In this document: positions 32,433 to 43,872 of the stretch, piece after piece
Position numbering within the stretch: the first letter of the stretch is position 1
Layout of the letters: every line of letters begins with the position of its first letter
Origin: Membranipora membranacea
Lineage: Eukaryota; Bryozoa; Gymnolaemata; Cheilostomatida; Membraniporidae
Reading direction: 5' to 3'
NCBI GenBank assembly: GCA_914767715.1
Contig: OU612070.1
Span: 79,501 to 143,500 of the forward strand
Length of the DNA stretch: 64,000 nucleotides
The notes under the pieces: generated by a model
What the model was told of the DNA's origin: nothing
Database searches by the model: none
The model's input: the letters and a program-made list of their open reading frames with translations, nothing else
Position numbers and translations under genes: made by a program

Positions 32433-33788
32433 ATGGATACTTGGCTTTTGAAGATGGATGCACCAACCCACAGGAATCCTTGCGCAAAGAAAACCCCATC
32501 TATAGAACCTGCAACATACGATGGTAACCCAGAAACTTTCCATAAATGGCTGACATCCTTCTGCCTACTGATCGAAAGTGAGATTTCTGATCCGATCGAG
32601 CGCCTGTTGTATTTGGAGCGATACACTACAGGGGAATCCCAAGACGCTATAAAAGGTTACTTCATAGCCTGCACTTCGAAATGCTATGAAGCAGCTATCT
32701 CGGAACTAAAGGAACAATTTGGAAATCCTTATCTGCTGGTTAACTGTTATCGCCAAAGGCTTATTGACTGGGAATATATTCAAAAGAATGATGGTCCGGC
32801 TTTGAGGCAATTTGTTCGCTTCCTGCTTACTATTCATATGGTTATGGAAAAGGTCCATAAGAGTATTCTGAATTTGGACTGCCCCTTCTTCATGCTAGAA
32901 AAGATCATTGTGAAACTTCCATGGTGCATTCGTTATGAATGGGCAGAGAAGATTGTTGAATATCAGGAGAAATACGGAGAAGACAAACAACCCAGTTTCC
33001 TTGAACTACACAGTTTCCTCAAACTAAAGGCATATACCTTGTGTCATCCAATAAATGACATTCTCAATACACTGATACCTACACCTACACAACAGCCTGA
33101 CTCACCACAGTCTCAATCACCACAGTCTCAATCACCACCGTCTCAATCACCACAGTCTCAATCACCACAGTCTCAATCACCACAGTCTCAATCATCACTA
33201 GATAGTAGTGATGATAGCGAATGCACATATTGTTCATTGGAGTCACATAATATACAGATGTGTGACAACTTTCAAGGCCTATCAACCAAAGAACAGAAAC
33301 ATTATATAACCACAAGAGGACTTTGCTTCAGCTGTCTTGAGCATGGTCACTTATCAAAGGACTGCGAAGCACCATCAAAATGTTCAATCTGCCATAAACT
33401 CCACCCATCAAGCTTACATAGAAAGGTACCATATTATCAGTCCAAAAGGTCTGATAAATCGATTGTCAAAGCCGCTCTACAAGCTGGCAACACACAAACA
33501 GAAGTCAAATATGAGAGTCCAATACAACCAGAGTCCCCAATCCAGGATAAACATAGAAACCATAATTCAAACAGTCAGCACTCCAATAGTGATCAACTGC
33601 AAAACATAAGCAATAGAATATATGCGGGAAAACAACAATTGTATATCCAGACGTTCCCGCCCTCATATGATATTTCATCTCTTCAGTTCCCTTTCATACA
33701 TAGATATTATGGAAACCACTACCGTGCTTTGGCGGGGAGTGTAACGGCAGGAATGCACCCTGCAGTAGGCTTTATGCAAAGCTATTAA
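32433..33788 (+). CDS. Gag-like protein with CCHC zinc knuckles (451 aa), stop codon inside the 3' LTR
   Basis: The start MDTWLLKMDAPTHRNP lies 23 bp downstream of the 5' LTR. Residues about 25-210 (YDGNPETFHKWLTSFCLLIE onward) match the general form of the N-terminal gag region of BEL/Pao elements, the DUF1759-like domain. Residues about 222-255 are a low-complexity SQSPQ repeat. Residues about 264-335 hold Cys/His clusters: CTYCSLESHNIQMC, CFSCLEHGHLSKDC and CSICHKLHPSSLH. These form the characteristic knuckle series of BEL/Pao Gag, used for RNA binding and particle assembly. The last 16 residues (VTAGMHPAVGFMQSY plus the preceding Ser) are encoded by the 3' LTR, so a pol region has probably been deleted between gag and the LTR. 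The frame is fully open, consistent with recent activity in trans. Confidence 0.85.
   Translation: MDTWLLKMDAPTHRNPCAKKTPSIEPATYDGNPETFHKWLTSFCLLIESEISDPIERLLYLERYTTGESQDAIKGYFIACTSKCYEAAISELKEQFGNPYLLVNCYRQRLIDWEYIQKNDGPALRQFVRFLLTIHMVMEKVHKSILNLDCPFFMLEKIIVKLPWCIRYEWAEKIVEYQEKYGEDKQPSFLELHSFLKLKAYTLCHPINDILNTLIPTPTQQPDSPQSQSPQSQSPPSQSPQSQSPQSQSPQSQSSLDSSDDSECTYCSLESHNIQMCDNFQGLSTKEQKHYITTRGLCFSCLEHGHLSKDCEAPSKCSICHKLHPSSLHRKVPYYQSKRSDKSIVKAALQAGNTQTEVKYESPIQPESPIQDKHRNHNSNSQHSNSDQLQNISNRIYAGKQQLYIQTFPPSYDISSLQFPFIHRYYGNHYRALAGSVTAGMHPAVGFMQSY
33105..33193 (+). repeat. 15-bp minisatellite inside the gag ORF
   Basis: The unit CAGTCTCAATCACCA repeats about six times, encoding SQSPQ repeats. 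The reading frame is preserved because 15 is a multiple of three. A long minus-strand frame over it is an artefact. Confidence 0.9.
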
Positions 33789-34231
33789 TTTGTAAGCTAC
33801 GAAGCTACGCTCGTTATCATATTTTTTATTGTTAGCGCTTAGACCCAAAATATAGGGACTTCACTCTAGAAAGTGAGTCAGAGAGACATAGATGCATCGT
33901 TGTATTCATAGATATTATTTGTTGTAATCATATATACAGAGACAATTCATACGCATACCAGATACATTTGCTGCCGAGAAATCATATGAGCCAATAGGTA
34001 ATTATTAATTACGTGACATTGCTATATATTGGTGTAGAGATTACTTTTCATACATTTCCTTGATGTTATCATGATGGTATCTGATACATTATTTGATGTT
34101 AAGCATATTAATTCTATTTTTCTTTCTTTGTGTAATATGTTCACGCTATTTTCTTACAGTTTTACATCTCAACGGAATAAACCCCAATGTGTTAGTAAAC
34201 TCCAAACTTCTTCGATATCTCGGCCGCTACA
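33740..34231 (+). repeat. 3' LTR of the BEL/Pao-type element
   Basis: A 492-bp copy of the 5' LTR with no visible difference. It is preceded by a short purine-rich stretch (GGCGGGGAG) that may be the polypurine tract. The target duplication CTCTG follows. Confidence 0.93.
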
Positions 34232-34273
34232 CTCTGAGAACTGTATATGTCACTGTATAGTTTTCTGTTACAG

Positions 34274-37200
34274 TTAAACATACTAGATGACGCAGAAGTT
34301 TGTCTGGAGTTTATGAAATCCAGATCACCAGATGCAGCCGTATCTGAGATTATCAGAATAAGGTAATCACTCATAACTTTGGGTGAATCGCCAGTTTACT
34401 GGTTCTGTTGAAACGTTAGATAGTATATATAATATCTGCTTCACCTGCAATTTGTACTTCTGTATTCCATGGCGAGATATTGGGAGCAAGATAAAAAACA
34501 AGATATTTTAGGGGTTGACAAATGTGATTGTAAAATGTTCACTCAAGCGCAAGTTACGCTGTATACACCAGCAAAGACAGCTGTTAACCCAGACTCATGG
34601 TGGCCCCGAAATCTACTTCCATGTTACCAACGTGGCTTGAAGCCATTTGACAGGACACAATGTGACATGTCACCAAACTAACACACTGGTTGCTATTTTT
34701 TATTTATTAGTTTATAGTTTTTATCACCCATAAATATCCTTTGTTTCTGCCAAATCAAGTGCAATTTTATAAATCACTCCACATAGATTATGTATCATCC
34801 TTATTCCTTAGATAGTGACATATAAGCCAGAGACTGGATCATTGAGAGGAGAGGATCAGTTGGAGACCCCGGCTCCATTGCCTACTCACTACTCTCAGTA
34901 TCATTACGATTCACTGCCGAGGAAATACTGGAAGAAATATCACTACGCCTTTAGGTAAGACATAGAGTCAGTCTAGGTTTGGCGCTGTTTCAGGTTTTTT
35001 CAGGATTCTAGTTTTTACTTTTGAGAGATGGAAGTGTCATCAATTTGACCAATGAATCGCTGCGTTACGAGCCTCTTTGAACAGTTTATGAAATACATTT
35101 TTTACATCACTAAGTTTACTAACTACTGCTGAGGAAGCTTCCAAATTGTCTTCCTGTATGCTGTGATGAGTGGTATAACTAGGCGTACGTGTATACAGCA
35201 AATCATATGTGATTATATTATATTTTCTTTTGTTCATACTTAGTTGCTATATTTTATTTGTTTAATATTTTGTCAGGTTTATCTGCAAAGTGGAGTCTAA
35301 AACACCCAAAGTGACATACTTCTCTAATCGAGCCAAGTGTATGCTGATGGAGTCGCGGACTGACTTTGAGGCTGTCTTCTATCAAGGCCCTAAGTTTACT
35401 ATCTGAGGCTCTGCTGACACTGTCAGAGTTATTGACAGCTGTGGAATGTAACTGAGTCAGACTCTAAGCTACTATCTACTGAAGTACAAGAAATGTGGAC
35501 ACATGTTAAGATGGTGAGTTCTGAGGATCCTCAATGTTAAATGTGTCCTGATACTCTGTTAATTATCATATTCACTACTCAGCTCAAACTGCAGCAGCAA
35601 TGTTAGTGTACTGTAATAGATCAGTAATAAATAGGACCAGGTCATCACTGAGGTGATTGGTGGGATTAGGTTGCATGACTCCACAATTTTTTTATCTAAG
35701 TGATTAGGGTGAGACGATTGTGCATTGATATCTTTTATATTATATTGATATAGTGTAGAGATCATTGTGTTTATATGGAGAAGTTACTAGAGTCAGCTTC
35801 ACACTCAACTTCTTCTGCCGCTAGTCGTTTTACTGTCATCATTGGTGATAGATCATCTCAAGGTCGCTCGGAGGTCAACTAAACTATAACTTCACCAAGT
35901 AAACCTTTCTCTCCAAATACATCACCCAGCATAGCTCCATCAAATGTAAGTATATGACACATCAGTACTTGTGTGCCAACTGGTTATGACATCATAGTAT
36001 TTGTGTACCATGTGGTCATGACACACCAGTTCTTGTGCATCATGTGATTGCGACAGATAAGTACTAATGAATCATTATCATTTATATTATCATGACAGGT
36101 TGGCTCATATGATGGCACTATGCTCAGTAGGATAACATCAGCAGCAACTACCCCACATCAGCCTTCATCACACTAACCACCTGTAAGTGGTGTAAGAGTG
36201 TCTACTACGGATACGCTCACAGCTACTAACACTGCTTCATATAACACCTACTCTAGTAACCATGGTAATAGCCGCAACAGACTACAGCAAGGTTACAGTG
36301 TGATGTCGTCAACAGAGAGATACTCAGATCTGCCAGAGTTTAATTATAATTCTAGTGATGTAATACAGAGAGTCTACATTAAACGTGAGTATGAATTTAT
36401 GTATGTATGTAATTGTGTATGTATATATATATGCGATACTCATAAAATATATCACTTCTTTGTTCCCACATGTTGAAAGTCTTCCTCGTCCCTGATTAAA
36501 TTGTTCAGTAAGGTATTGTGGAGTTATCGAATATCTAGAAAAGTTTTTTCTTAAACTACTTTTGATATCTTTTTTTTTGCACGCGGTCTCATTTGCCCTC
36601 GTTGCATTGATCGGTAATGGATAAAGTTAATATCTATCTATCTATCTATCTATATAGGCATGATTCCATGAAATGCAAAAAAAAAGCATCCAAAACAATC
36701 ATAAAACACTTTCATCATTTGAATGAGTAAAAAACCTACTATACCTTCCTCAAATTAAGCTTTCTTGACTTTTAACCGCATATATGCACAAGGGACAATG
36801 CTGTCACATTAATAAATCAGCTATCAGGCTTTTATGGAACAACAACTACAAGGATGATGTTGACATGTTATTTTGTATACAGATGTGGGCTAGGTTAGTC
36901 AGATGAATGATGGATGCCTGTGGTGTCACTTTGATGACGGGACTCGGTTAGCCATTCACTCACACGAGTCAGCTATGCAGTACACCGGAAACTCCGGAGG
37001 TAAACCTACAAGGTAACTGTCACTGTACAGAAAACCTTATTATTAAATGTGAGATCATCTCTGTGTTGATTTACCGGCTCTGGGAGGAGCAGCATTACAC
37101 TCAGTATACTAAAGTAGCTCACAGATTATAGAAAGGCGGTGAAGACAATGTCAAACCATCATTTATTTTATTTGGGCCTAATGAGAGATATTGACATAGT

Positions 37201-37495
37201 TATAACACATTTCATCGTTCTCCACTTGCGTTAATGTGAGTTTTTGTCCAATATATCAAAGAGTCGGCTTCTATTCAAAATCGGTTGGCGTTAGGGATCG
37301 ACCTGACAGCTGGGTTCGTTCTTGAATAAAATGTTACTTATATCCCTCTCAGCCCATCCTAATCTGTGTATTAACTTACCTGTCAGTTTCGTGTTGATTG
37401 TTTTAACTCACAGATTTTCTGAGAATGATGTCATCCCTCCAGAAGTTAGAGATAAACTTGAACTGTTACCCTGTGTTGTGTCGGCTCTATCGTGA
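34274..37495 (+). pseudogene. PLK4: PLK4 relic: polo-box-encoding 3' exons
   Basis: These exons correspond to the cryptic polo box and C-terminal polo box, which in PLK4 mediate dimerisation and recruitment to the centriole. Diagnostic blocks are KYWKKYHYAFRFI across the 34954/35277 splice, [28 protein letters not shown], and GCLWCHFDDGTRLAIHSHES with its in-frame upstream TAG at 36901. Splice phases mostly match between neighbours: 36384/36893 gives CAT, and 37012/37414 gives AGA. That supports true exons. Stops at 35404, 35880, 36174 and 36901 and frame changes near 34812 and 35440 break the frame. The terminal TGA at 37493 falls near the natural end. Confidence 0.86.
36631..36656 (+). repeat. 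TATC microsatellite
   Basis: A short perfect TATC run of about six units in a PLK4 relic intron. Confidence 0.9.
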
Positions 37496-40400
37496 CGAGT
37501 CATACCTCGTCTCAGAATAGAACCAGAACTTATACATCTATGAGCTGTGTTATCTCCACTTGTTGTAGTTACTGAGATGAGTAAAGACTTGAAATAACCA
37601 AATCATATGACACTGTGATGTAGGCGACTCTCTCCCTGATTTTGTGGTCTCAGTGAATCATATCTTTTATTTAGTATGAATCGCAAACATGAGATTATTG
37701 AGTCCTCATATTTTTACAACTTGATGAAGTTCTCTTAGCAATACGGATAAACCTTCCGTATGAAGCTCTTTATTGTGTTTATTGATGCGTTTGTTTATTT
37801 ATTGTAGTTTTAAATATAGATATTTTATCTGTGAACTGTTTTATTTACTATCGATGTAACTCCAGCACTTTAGTTTTTCTGATAATGCATTGACCCGTTG
37901 AATATATAATTCAATACATCATCAAATGCACCAATAGTGACAAACATTAATTATAAAAGACAGCAGTTTTATGGAGTTCTTTGGAAAATGTTGAGTACCG
38001 ATGGAACATTTAGAATAAGAAGTTGTGAGCTCTTAACTTTTCAAATCAACCATTAACCATTAGTTACATTCATAAACATATAAATACTCTAGACTGGACA
38101 CTACTGGCTTAGAGCGTCCTCTCTAATTCAGTGACACGCCGCTGCCCTATTCACTTTTTCACTGTATAATATAATAAAGTATAAAATGTGATCAGGATAT
38201 CATGCAATCAAATATTGTTCGTGCAATAACAACTTACGTTATAGCTGCTTCTGCCCTGAAGCATTTGTATGAAAAATGGTGCATCGAGTATTGTAAATTT
38301 AAGGTTTCGCTCAGCATTTTTACTTAATTATCTGCATCTGATCTTTCCAACTGTCAGACATATAACTGTAAGATGGATAACACTGATGGTCATTGAGTAT
38401 TTTGTCAACTAAAGGCTTAAAATCTGAGCTCAGCTCTTTGCTCTTCATATCGATTCAGTGATTTTGCGTGATAATATTGTTGGAGATTAACTACTTCTGG
38501 ATCAATCCTACTGACATTTTAAGCTAGCATGAGCTAGAAATTTTGGTCTTAGATTGACATGATATTCCTACACATCCCTCCCTGATATACAGTATCAATG
38601 AGTGTAAAAATCAACAAATTATAAGCAGTGGAATCTTTCAATAGAGTTGAGGGTTTATAACCTCACATATGACCTGGATGTCTGATATTCCCCATCATTT
38701 GGTGGGTATTCCTCCTGAGAATTTATTTTTGAGGAACATTAACTCGCAGAACAACAGGTCTCTTCATTGCACAGGAAATAAGATTTCATGCAATACCACA
38801 ATGTACTCGGATCATCAAATGCACTGGCTAAACTACGTAGCAACGGATCGAACGTTTGGTGGAAAAATCTTTTGTTCTATTGCGCGGCGTTCGATTTGTG
38901 CTCTATAATAAACAACATAATTATTAGCGAGTTATACATGGAAAAAGCTTGGATCAAAAACGCCATGCATACATATAATTGTAATAACAGTAGAAAATTG
39001 CTCATCACAACATGCTGCATTTACAAACCAAAACAAAATCGGCACAAGAAAATACACGCCACAAATAATTTACTCAAGGAATGTGATATAAATTAGGTAT
39101 AACAATTGCCACAAAATAAACTTACAATTGTTAGCTAAATCCAGATTTAAATTGAGATCGAGATATAAATACATCAAAGAGAGAGTTGTATATATAGCAT
39201 GAGAGAGAGTGTATAACATTTAACCAGCATCTGCTAAAACACAATGCAATACAAGGTAGCGAAAACAATTTATGCAGTGTCAAATAAATACATAATATAC
39301 ATCAAATTGCGGCATAAATGTATCATCGAGCAGATTACAATATATGATAATTTGTATTAAGATAATTATGCATTTACACTTACTGAGATAAAATATACAG
39401 GAATTATAGCTGACACAGGGACTTGGCTTGTGAATAGTGGCCGCAAAACGGGTCTTACATATCCCTAGAATAATTATAGTGACGTTTTAACTCGCCAATA
39501 ACAAAAGTGCAACGGTGCAATAAAAATACATGTACATGTACATACAAAAAGGGTCTAGCCAGTATTTTAATAATTATTAACTTACATCTGATAGTTGTGT
39601 TAAGTTCACAGTGAAGAAAAACAGTACTGATGGATATCAAAGTAATGTAGAGATATAAGGCTGAGAAATAAGTAGTAAAATCTCCATCATCAAATAGCAA
39701 AAATTAACAAAACTCGCCACTTGTAGCAACAAATGCGAAGTGAGCTCTAGTGGCTTGAAAATAACAGGAGATGATTTCTGAGAAGATAACTCCAGAAACA
39801 CAATTTAACTCACCTTGTGGGAATAATCCTCTGGCTTGCGACAGGACATGAATAAAATATTTGATAGGGATAAGAAATTGAACTATTATCATGGATGATT
39901 TAAATGCAGTCCAGACTGACCCAATCAATCCAAAGAAAAACTTTTGTTAAGTTAAAGACCTTCAAAAATTAAGCAAGATTTTTATCCATTCAAAAATGGC
40001 CCAGACTGGCCCAGTCAATCACATAAATATTGAGTTTAATGTGCACGCTGTAGAGAAAATAAAAATGGCTCAGACTGGCCAAATCAATTACTGAGACTTA
40101 TCTTATCAGACATGGCTGAATATAGGGAGGCGGGTCATTTTGGACCGGATAAGAGTGTTTGCAAAACAGACTCATGATGAGCACGGATCCTTACATAACG
40201 ATTGATTATTCCCCTCACATGGCTCTCTGTGGATTCTGTTTAATACATTAGGAAGTGATCGCAGACAGAAGAATAATCTCCCGACTTTCCAACCTTAGAA
40301 AATTGGAATCAGACAAAGCCGCACTCATGTTGCAGACTTTAGTCCCTGGACAATTTTGTAGATCTTGGCTCAATATAGACTATACATAGTTACAAACTGA

Positions 40401-40663
40401 TTTGATACACAACTTCTTAGATATCCCTCCACCACCACCGTCCTCCGAGGGAACAAACTAGTGTTATAGATATCACCGGTAAAGATCAAATAATCTGATT
40501 TGTCATACACTACTACACAGCGGTCAAGGTGACTTGCTTTTGTTGTACCTACAGTCCATATTTATATTTAAGTTCAATTCCCGGTTGTGACCAAAAAAGA
40601 AGCAAAGAGGTGAATGTGGATAATCTAATATTTTTACGTATACCACAAATATAACATGCTTGT
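37496..40663. other. Intergenic AT-rich stretch with a short dispersed repeat
   Basis: No gene was recognised. Three copies of a phrase near CCAGACTGGCCCAATCAATC occur at about 39908, 40004 and 40071, preceded in two cases by AAAATGGC. Spacing is 96 and 67 bp, so it is not a simple tandem array. Short open frames here lack family similarity. Confidence 0.4.
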
Positions 40664-40706
40664 TGCGCAAGAGGCCCGAGTTCGAATCCGGGTGAAGACG
40701 GATTTT
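40664..40706 (+). repeat. tRNA-like 3' half (T-arm) fragment
   Basis: GCGCAAGAGGCCCGAGTTCG continuing AATCCGGGTGAAG looks like a variable region plus T-arm (GTTCGAATCC). A 5' half is not evident just upstream. The same phrase recurs at 40885, so both are probably SINE pieces. Confidence 0.55.
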
Positions 40707-40840
40707 ATTTACATATTATCATCTTTTTTACTACTTGGTGATTTAACTTGTTTTGTTTTGGTACCTATTTATGAATACTTACATCCATTACATCATTAAA
40801 TTTAAACACCTGGATTATTTCGCACTAAGCTTTGCAAGCT

Positions 40841-40920
40841 TCAGCGGCGCAGCCTGGCTGAGCGGATGGAGTGTTGGATCTCAGCGCAAGAGGCCCGAGT
40901 TCATATTCCGGTGAGGCCAG
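40841..40920 (+). repeat. tRNA-like SINE head (Leu/Ser-class shape)
   Basis: CAGCCTGGCTGAGCGGATGG is A-box-like. The sequence continues through TCAGCGCAAGAGGCCCGAG and a B-box-like GAGTTCATATTCCGG. The long variable region resembles a class II tRNA. The T-loop GTTCATATTCC has changed from the consensus GTTCGAATCC, so it is more likely a SINE head than an active tRNA gene. Confidence 0.6.
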
Positions 40921-41145
40921 ATTAAGAAAAGCAAGGAAGAACATGGGGAGGACCCCTTATTTTTATATCATGTTATAATTGTTGTGGTGTATTTATATAT
41001 ATTTTTCAATTCCCTATTGGCATCTATATCAATTTCAATAAAATGTTTTCCTAAAGTGCCATTAAAAATAACAAAAAAGGTAAACTGAGAAAAAATGATT
41101 GAATTTACATTTAGTCTATTTTACTTCTTGGTGGTTTAACATGTT

Positions 41146-41548
41146 TTGTTACATACATACATTACATACAATTATACAATATATACAATTATATGTTATA
41201 CAATAATGTATTACATAAAATTATATATTATATTCAATTATATATACAACTGTATAAACAATAATATATACAATTATATATTATATTCAATTATGTTATA
41301 TATACAATTATATAATATATCATATACTATTATTTATTATGTCCAATTATATACAACTATACATTATATACAAATAAATGTTAAATACAATAATATATTA
41401 TATGCAACTATATATTATATACAATTATATATTATTTACAATAATATATTATATGCAATTATATTTTATATACAATTATATATTATATACAATTATATAT
41501 TATATACAATTATATACTATATCAATTATATATTATATACAATTAATG
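41146..41548. repeat. AT-rich degenerate tandem repeat
   Basis: About 400 bp is built from variants of TATATTATATACAATTA. Both strands give long artefactual open frames because the repeat lacks some stop codons in phase. Not coding. Confidence 0.92.
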
Positions 41549-41549
41549 T

Positions 41550-41592
41550 GATCGAGCACACTAGCCACTCGGCCACCCAAGCCGCTGAAGCT
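41550..41592 (-). repeat. tRNA-like SINE head in inverted orientation
   Basis: On the minus strand this reads AAGCTTCAGCGGCTTGGGTG then GCCGAGTGGCTAGTGTGC. It resembles the plus-strand head at 40841, which shares the AAGCTTCAGCGGC start and a GGCTGAGCGG-like A-box. The two heads face each other across the AT-rich block. Confidence 0.5.
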
Positions 41593-41599
41593 TATTGAC

Positions 41600-43872
41600 T
41601 TTCGTTGATGTATGTTGGAGATATTTGGGTAAAGTAGGCTGTTTTTTAATTTTTAATTGATTTCAAGCTTTCATGGCACATATAAGACAAAAAAATATAA
41701 ATAGCACACCCTCAACAGGTTATACTAAACATATGTGGTAGAACACAGGACTGTGATTCAGCCGTTTCTTCTATTGTTTTCAAAAAACCATTTTTGAAAA
41801 AGTGATATGAGGCACTGATTATAGATCTTTCTATACACATGCGTTTATCATAAACACAAAACTGAAGTTTTGCGGGTTATTACCACAGTAGCTTATCTAA
41901 CCTGATTTTGTTGTAGGCACATAGTTTAATACTAATTCATGGCATCATACTTTGGTCATCTTATCTCATCTTATCCCGGCATCAATTTTGTGAGTTCAAT
42001 TAAAACATGTAGGATCTACATCTTTCACATTTTGATATCAATTACAAATACTATTTGAACACAGCACATATTTTTATACGCTGCATTATTGTTCGCTCAT
42101 TTTTGATGTGCTCATTCTCTCGTTATTCCTCGCACATCAACCATATTTTTAATCATATACCTTTTTAACAGATCACTAGTTCAAATTTAATAGTGGCCCA
42201 TCCCAATAAACAGGCCCACTGCAGTTTGTACAGCGGGACAGGTACAGCGCAATTATATTCTCAGTAGACCCTGTGCTAACAGGCCTTAAAGGTTAAGACA
42301 ACACTGGCACCACTAAATACTATCAAGATGCAATTAACCTTCACCAGTGGGCAACATACTTAATCATAGAAATCCAAGGTATAAGCTTTGGATCTGCACC
42401 ACAGGGCAGTCAGTAGCTCCTCCACCCCATGGCTGCAATAACCTGAATTAGGATGAGAAGCTATTATAATCTCATAGATAATACTTAATTTTTGTTATTG
42501 ATAGCAATAATATTGTTTTTGTAGATGATTTTGTAACTGAGATGACTGTCTATGTATTCAGATTGACACAGCAAAAGACAACTGCTTCGATTCTAGAAAA
42601 AAATTCTTTTATACATAATCTTTTTCCGATAATATACTTATTTTGAGAGTATGGGTCTTTGTGTTACTGAAACAAAATGGTGGAAGAGAGTTTGTATTTT
42701 GAAATAAATGAAATTTCCAAATTTAACATTTATCTATAACATCCAAATTTAGAAGGAGTACATCATTACGCATCAAATATCAAAATATAACTTTTGTGGT
42801 TGTCTGCCACTTTAAAGAGGTAGTTCAGTTCTGATTCCTTTCTCCCATCCCTATCTAGGTAGATCAACCGATTCCGATTCTTTACATGTGCTCCATTTTG
42901 GCGCCAAATACATCAGAAAGATTTGTTTACATTGATAAGGAAGGATTTCATGTCATACGTGGGACACTCATAAACAATGCCCTATCAATCAATAATGACT
43001 GATTTACATTTAGCAATTTTTCTCAGTAAATAGTTATTATTTTTGAAAATCATTATAGCTACACATACCTGAACTATATTTGACTCTGCAGAGTGCAGAT
43101 GGATTTTTGAAAGCTAATTTTAATTTTTTGAAAGAAAATTAGATATGAAAAAGTGTAGGAATACAATAATTTTGAGTTCAGTTTATAGTTAAATGGCTGC
43201 AAATATTGATTTTCTAGTGAATTATAAATCAATAGATCTTTAATCATCATGATTTACGCTATTAAATATGGCTCAATGTAGCCTGTCTTGACGAAACATG
43301 CTATGCTCCATGTAACTACCGTGATGTCAAAAGATATTAGGATTTTAATTTGAGCATAGCAAATTGGTAAAAGTAAGTCAGATAAAAAATCTTGTCCATA
43401 TTATTACTCCCCACATAAGTAAATCCCTGTAGATGGACTAACAAATGTCTACAATTAATGCTGGATCTGAATTACACTTCCTCTTTAAAGCATGTTCCAT
43501 TCCCTTCTAGAAATGGCTCAATGAGCGAAGTTGGTAAAGACAGCCAAGTTTATTTATGCTTGTCTTTGCGTAATTATTTCAGATGAGACACTGATAGAAG
43601 ATAGGGAATTTTCGGATATTGAGCCAAACTCTGAGTTGACCTTTGATCATGCTGTGAGAGATTCTAAATAAAACAACAGAGGTAGGATTTAAAGAGTCCG
43701 TATTTTACATGGTTCCTTTAGACTAGTAGATGTTGACATAGTTCCACCTGAAATCCGACAAAGCATGACCCCAACTATGAAATTTCTGTTTTCTACTGAA
43801 AAGTAGGCGATCTTTTTAAGCAATGTGGAAACATTTGTTTGAAAAACAATGCATTTTGTTATTAATGTTTAG
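41600..43872. other. Non-coding stretch before the RECQL5 relic
   Basis: No recognisable gene. A short open block at 43580-43668 (DETLIEDREFSDIEPNSELT) ends in a stop with no known family. No defined repeat was found. Confidence 0.35.

Larger units (their letters stand above)
31919..34231 (+). mobile_element. Young gag-only BEL/Pao-type LTR retrotransposon with 5-bp target duplication CTCTG
   Basis: Two 492-bp LTRs (31919-32410 and 33740-34231) begin TGTAACGGCAGG and end GGCCGCTACA. I find no difference between them by eye, so insertion was recent. CTCTG lies directly outside both ends (31914-31918 and 34232-34236). The 1.3-kb interior holds a single gag-like ORF and no protease, reverse transcriptase or integrase, so the element is non-autonomous. 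It sits in the PLK4 relic intron, 42 bp upstream of the exon at 34274. BEL/Pao assignment rests on the Gag zinc-knuckle architecture and the 5-bp target site. Confidence 0.92.
19391..37495 (+). pseudogene. PLK4: PLK4 (polo-like kinase 4), unprocessed multi-exon relic
   Basis: PLK4 drives centriole duplication. The exons read in family order. 19391-19533 encodes [19 protein letters not shown]. 19997-20194 encodes [16 protein letters not shown] with IADFGLA and CGTPNYIYP. 20502-20668 encodes [20 protein letters not shown]. 21698-21819 encodes LNEVLNHPFFDR. Linker exons are 22212 to about 22496, 22876-23146, 24339-24417 and 24690-24946. 26556-26719 ends RLRPIRQRTRNAI. The cryptic polo-box exons are 34274-34362 (LDDAEVCLEFM), 34812-34954 (YDSLPRKYWKKYHYAF), 35277-35513 and 35759-35945. 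The polo-box 3 region is 36099-36384, 36893-37012 and 37414-37495. The kinase N-lobe is missing. Lesions: TAA 19506, frameshift near 20040, deletion at 20623, frameshift near 21727, TAA 22494, phase break at 34812, TGA 35404, frameshift near 35440, TAA 35880, TAA 36174, and TAG 36901 replacing a conserved Trp. All three stop types and retained introns indicate an unprocessed pseudogene. Confidence 0.88.

Noticed and set aside
33085-33315. Minus-strand Val/Ile/Glu-repeat protein
   Set aside because: Complement of the 15-bp repeat inside the gag ORF.
41146-41598. 150-aa open frame
   Set aside because: It is translated from a degenerate TATA-rich tandem repeat plus an inverted tRNA-like segment; composition is almost only Tyr, Ile, Asn and Leu.
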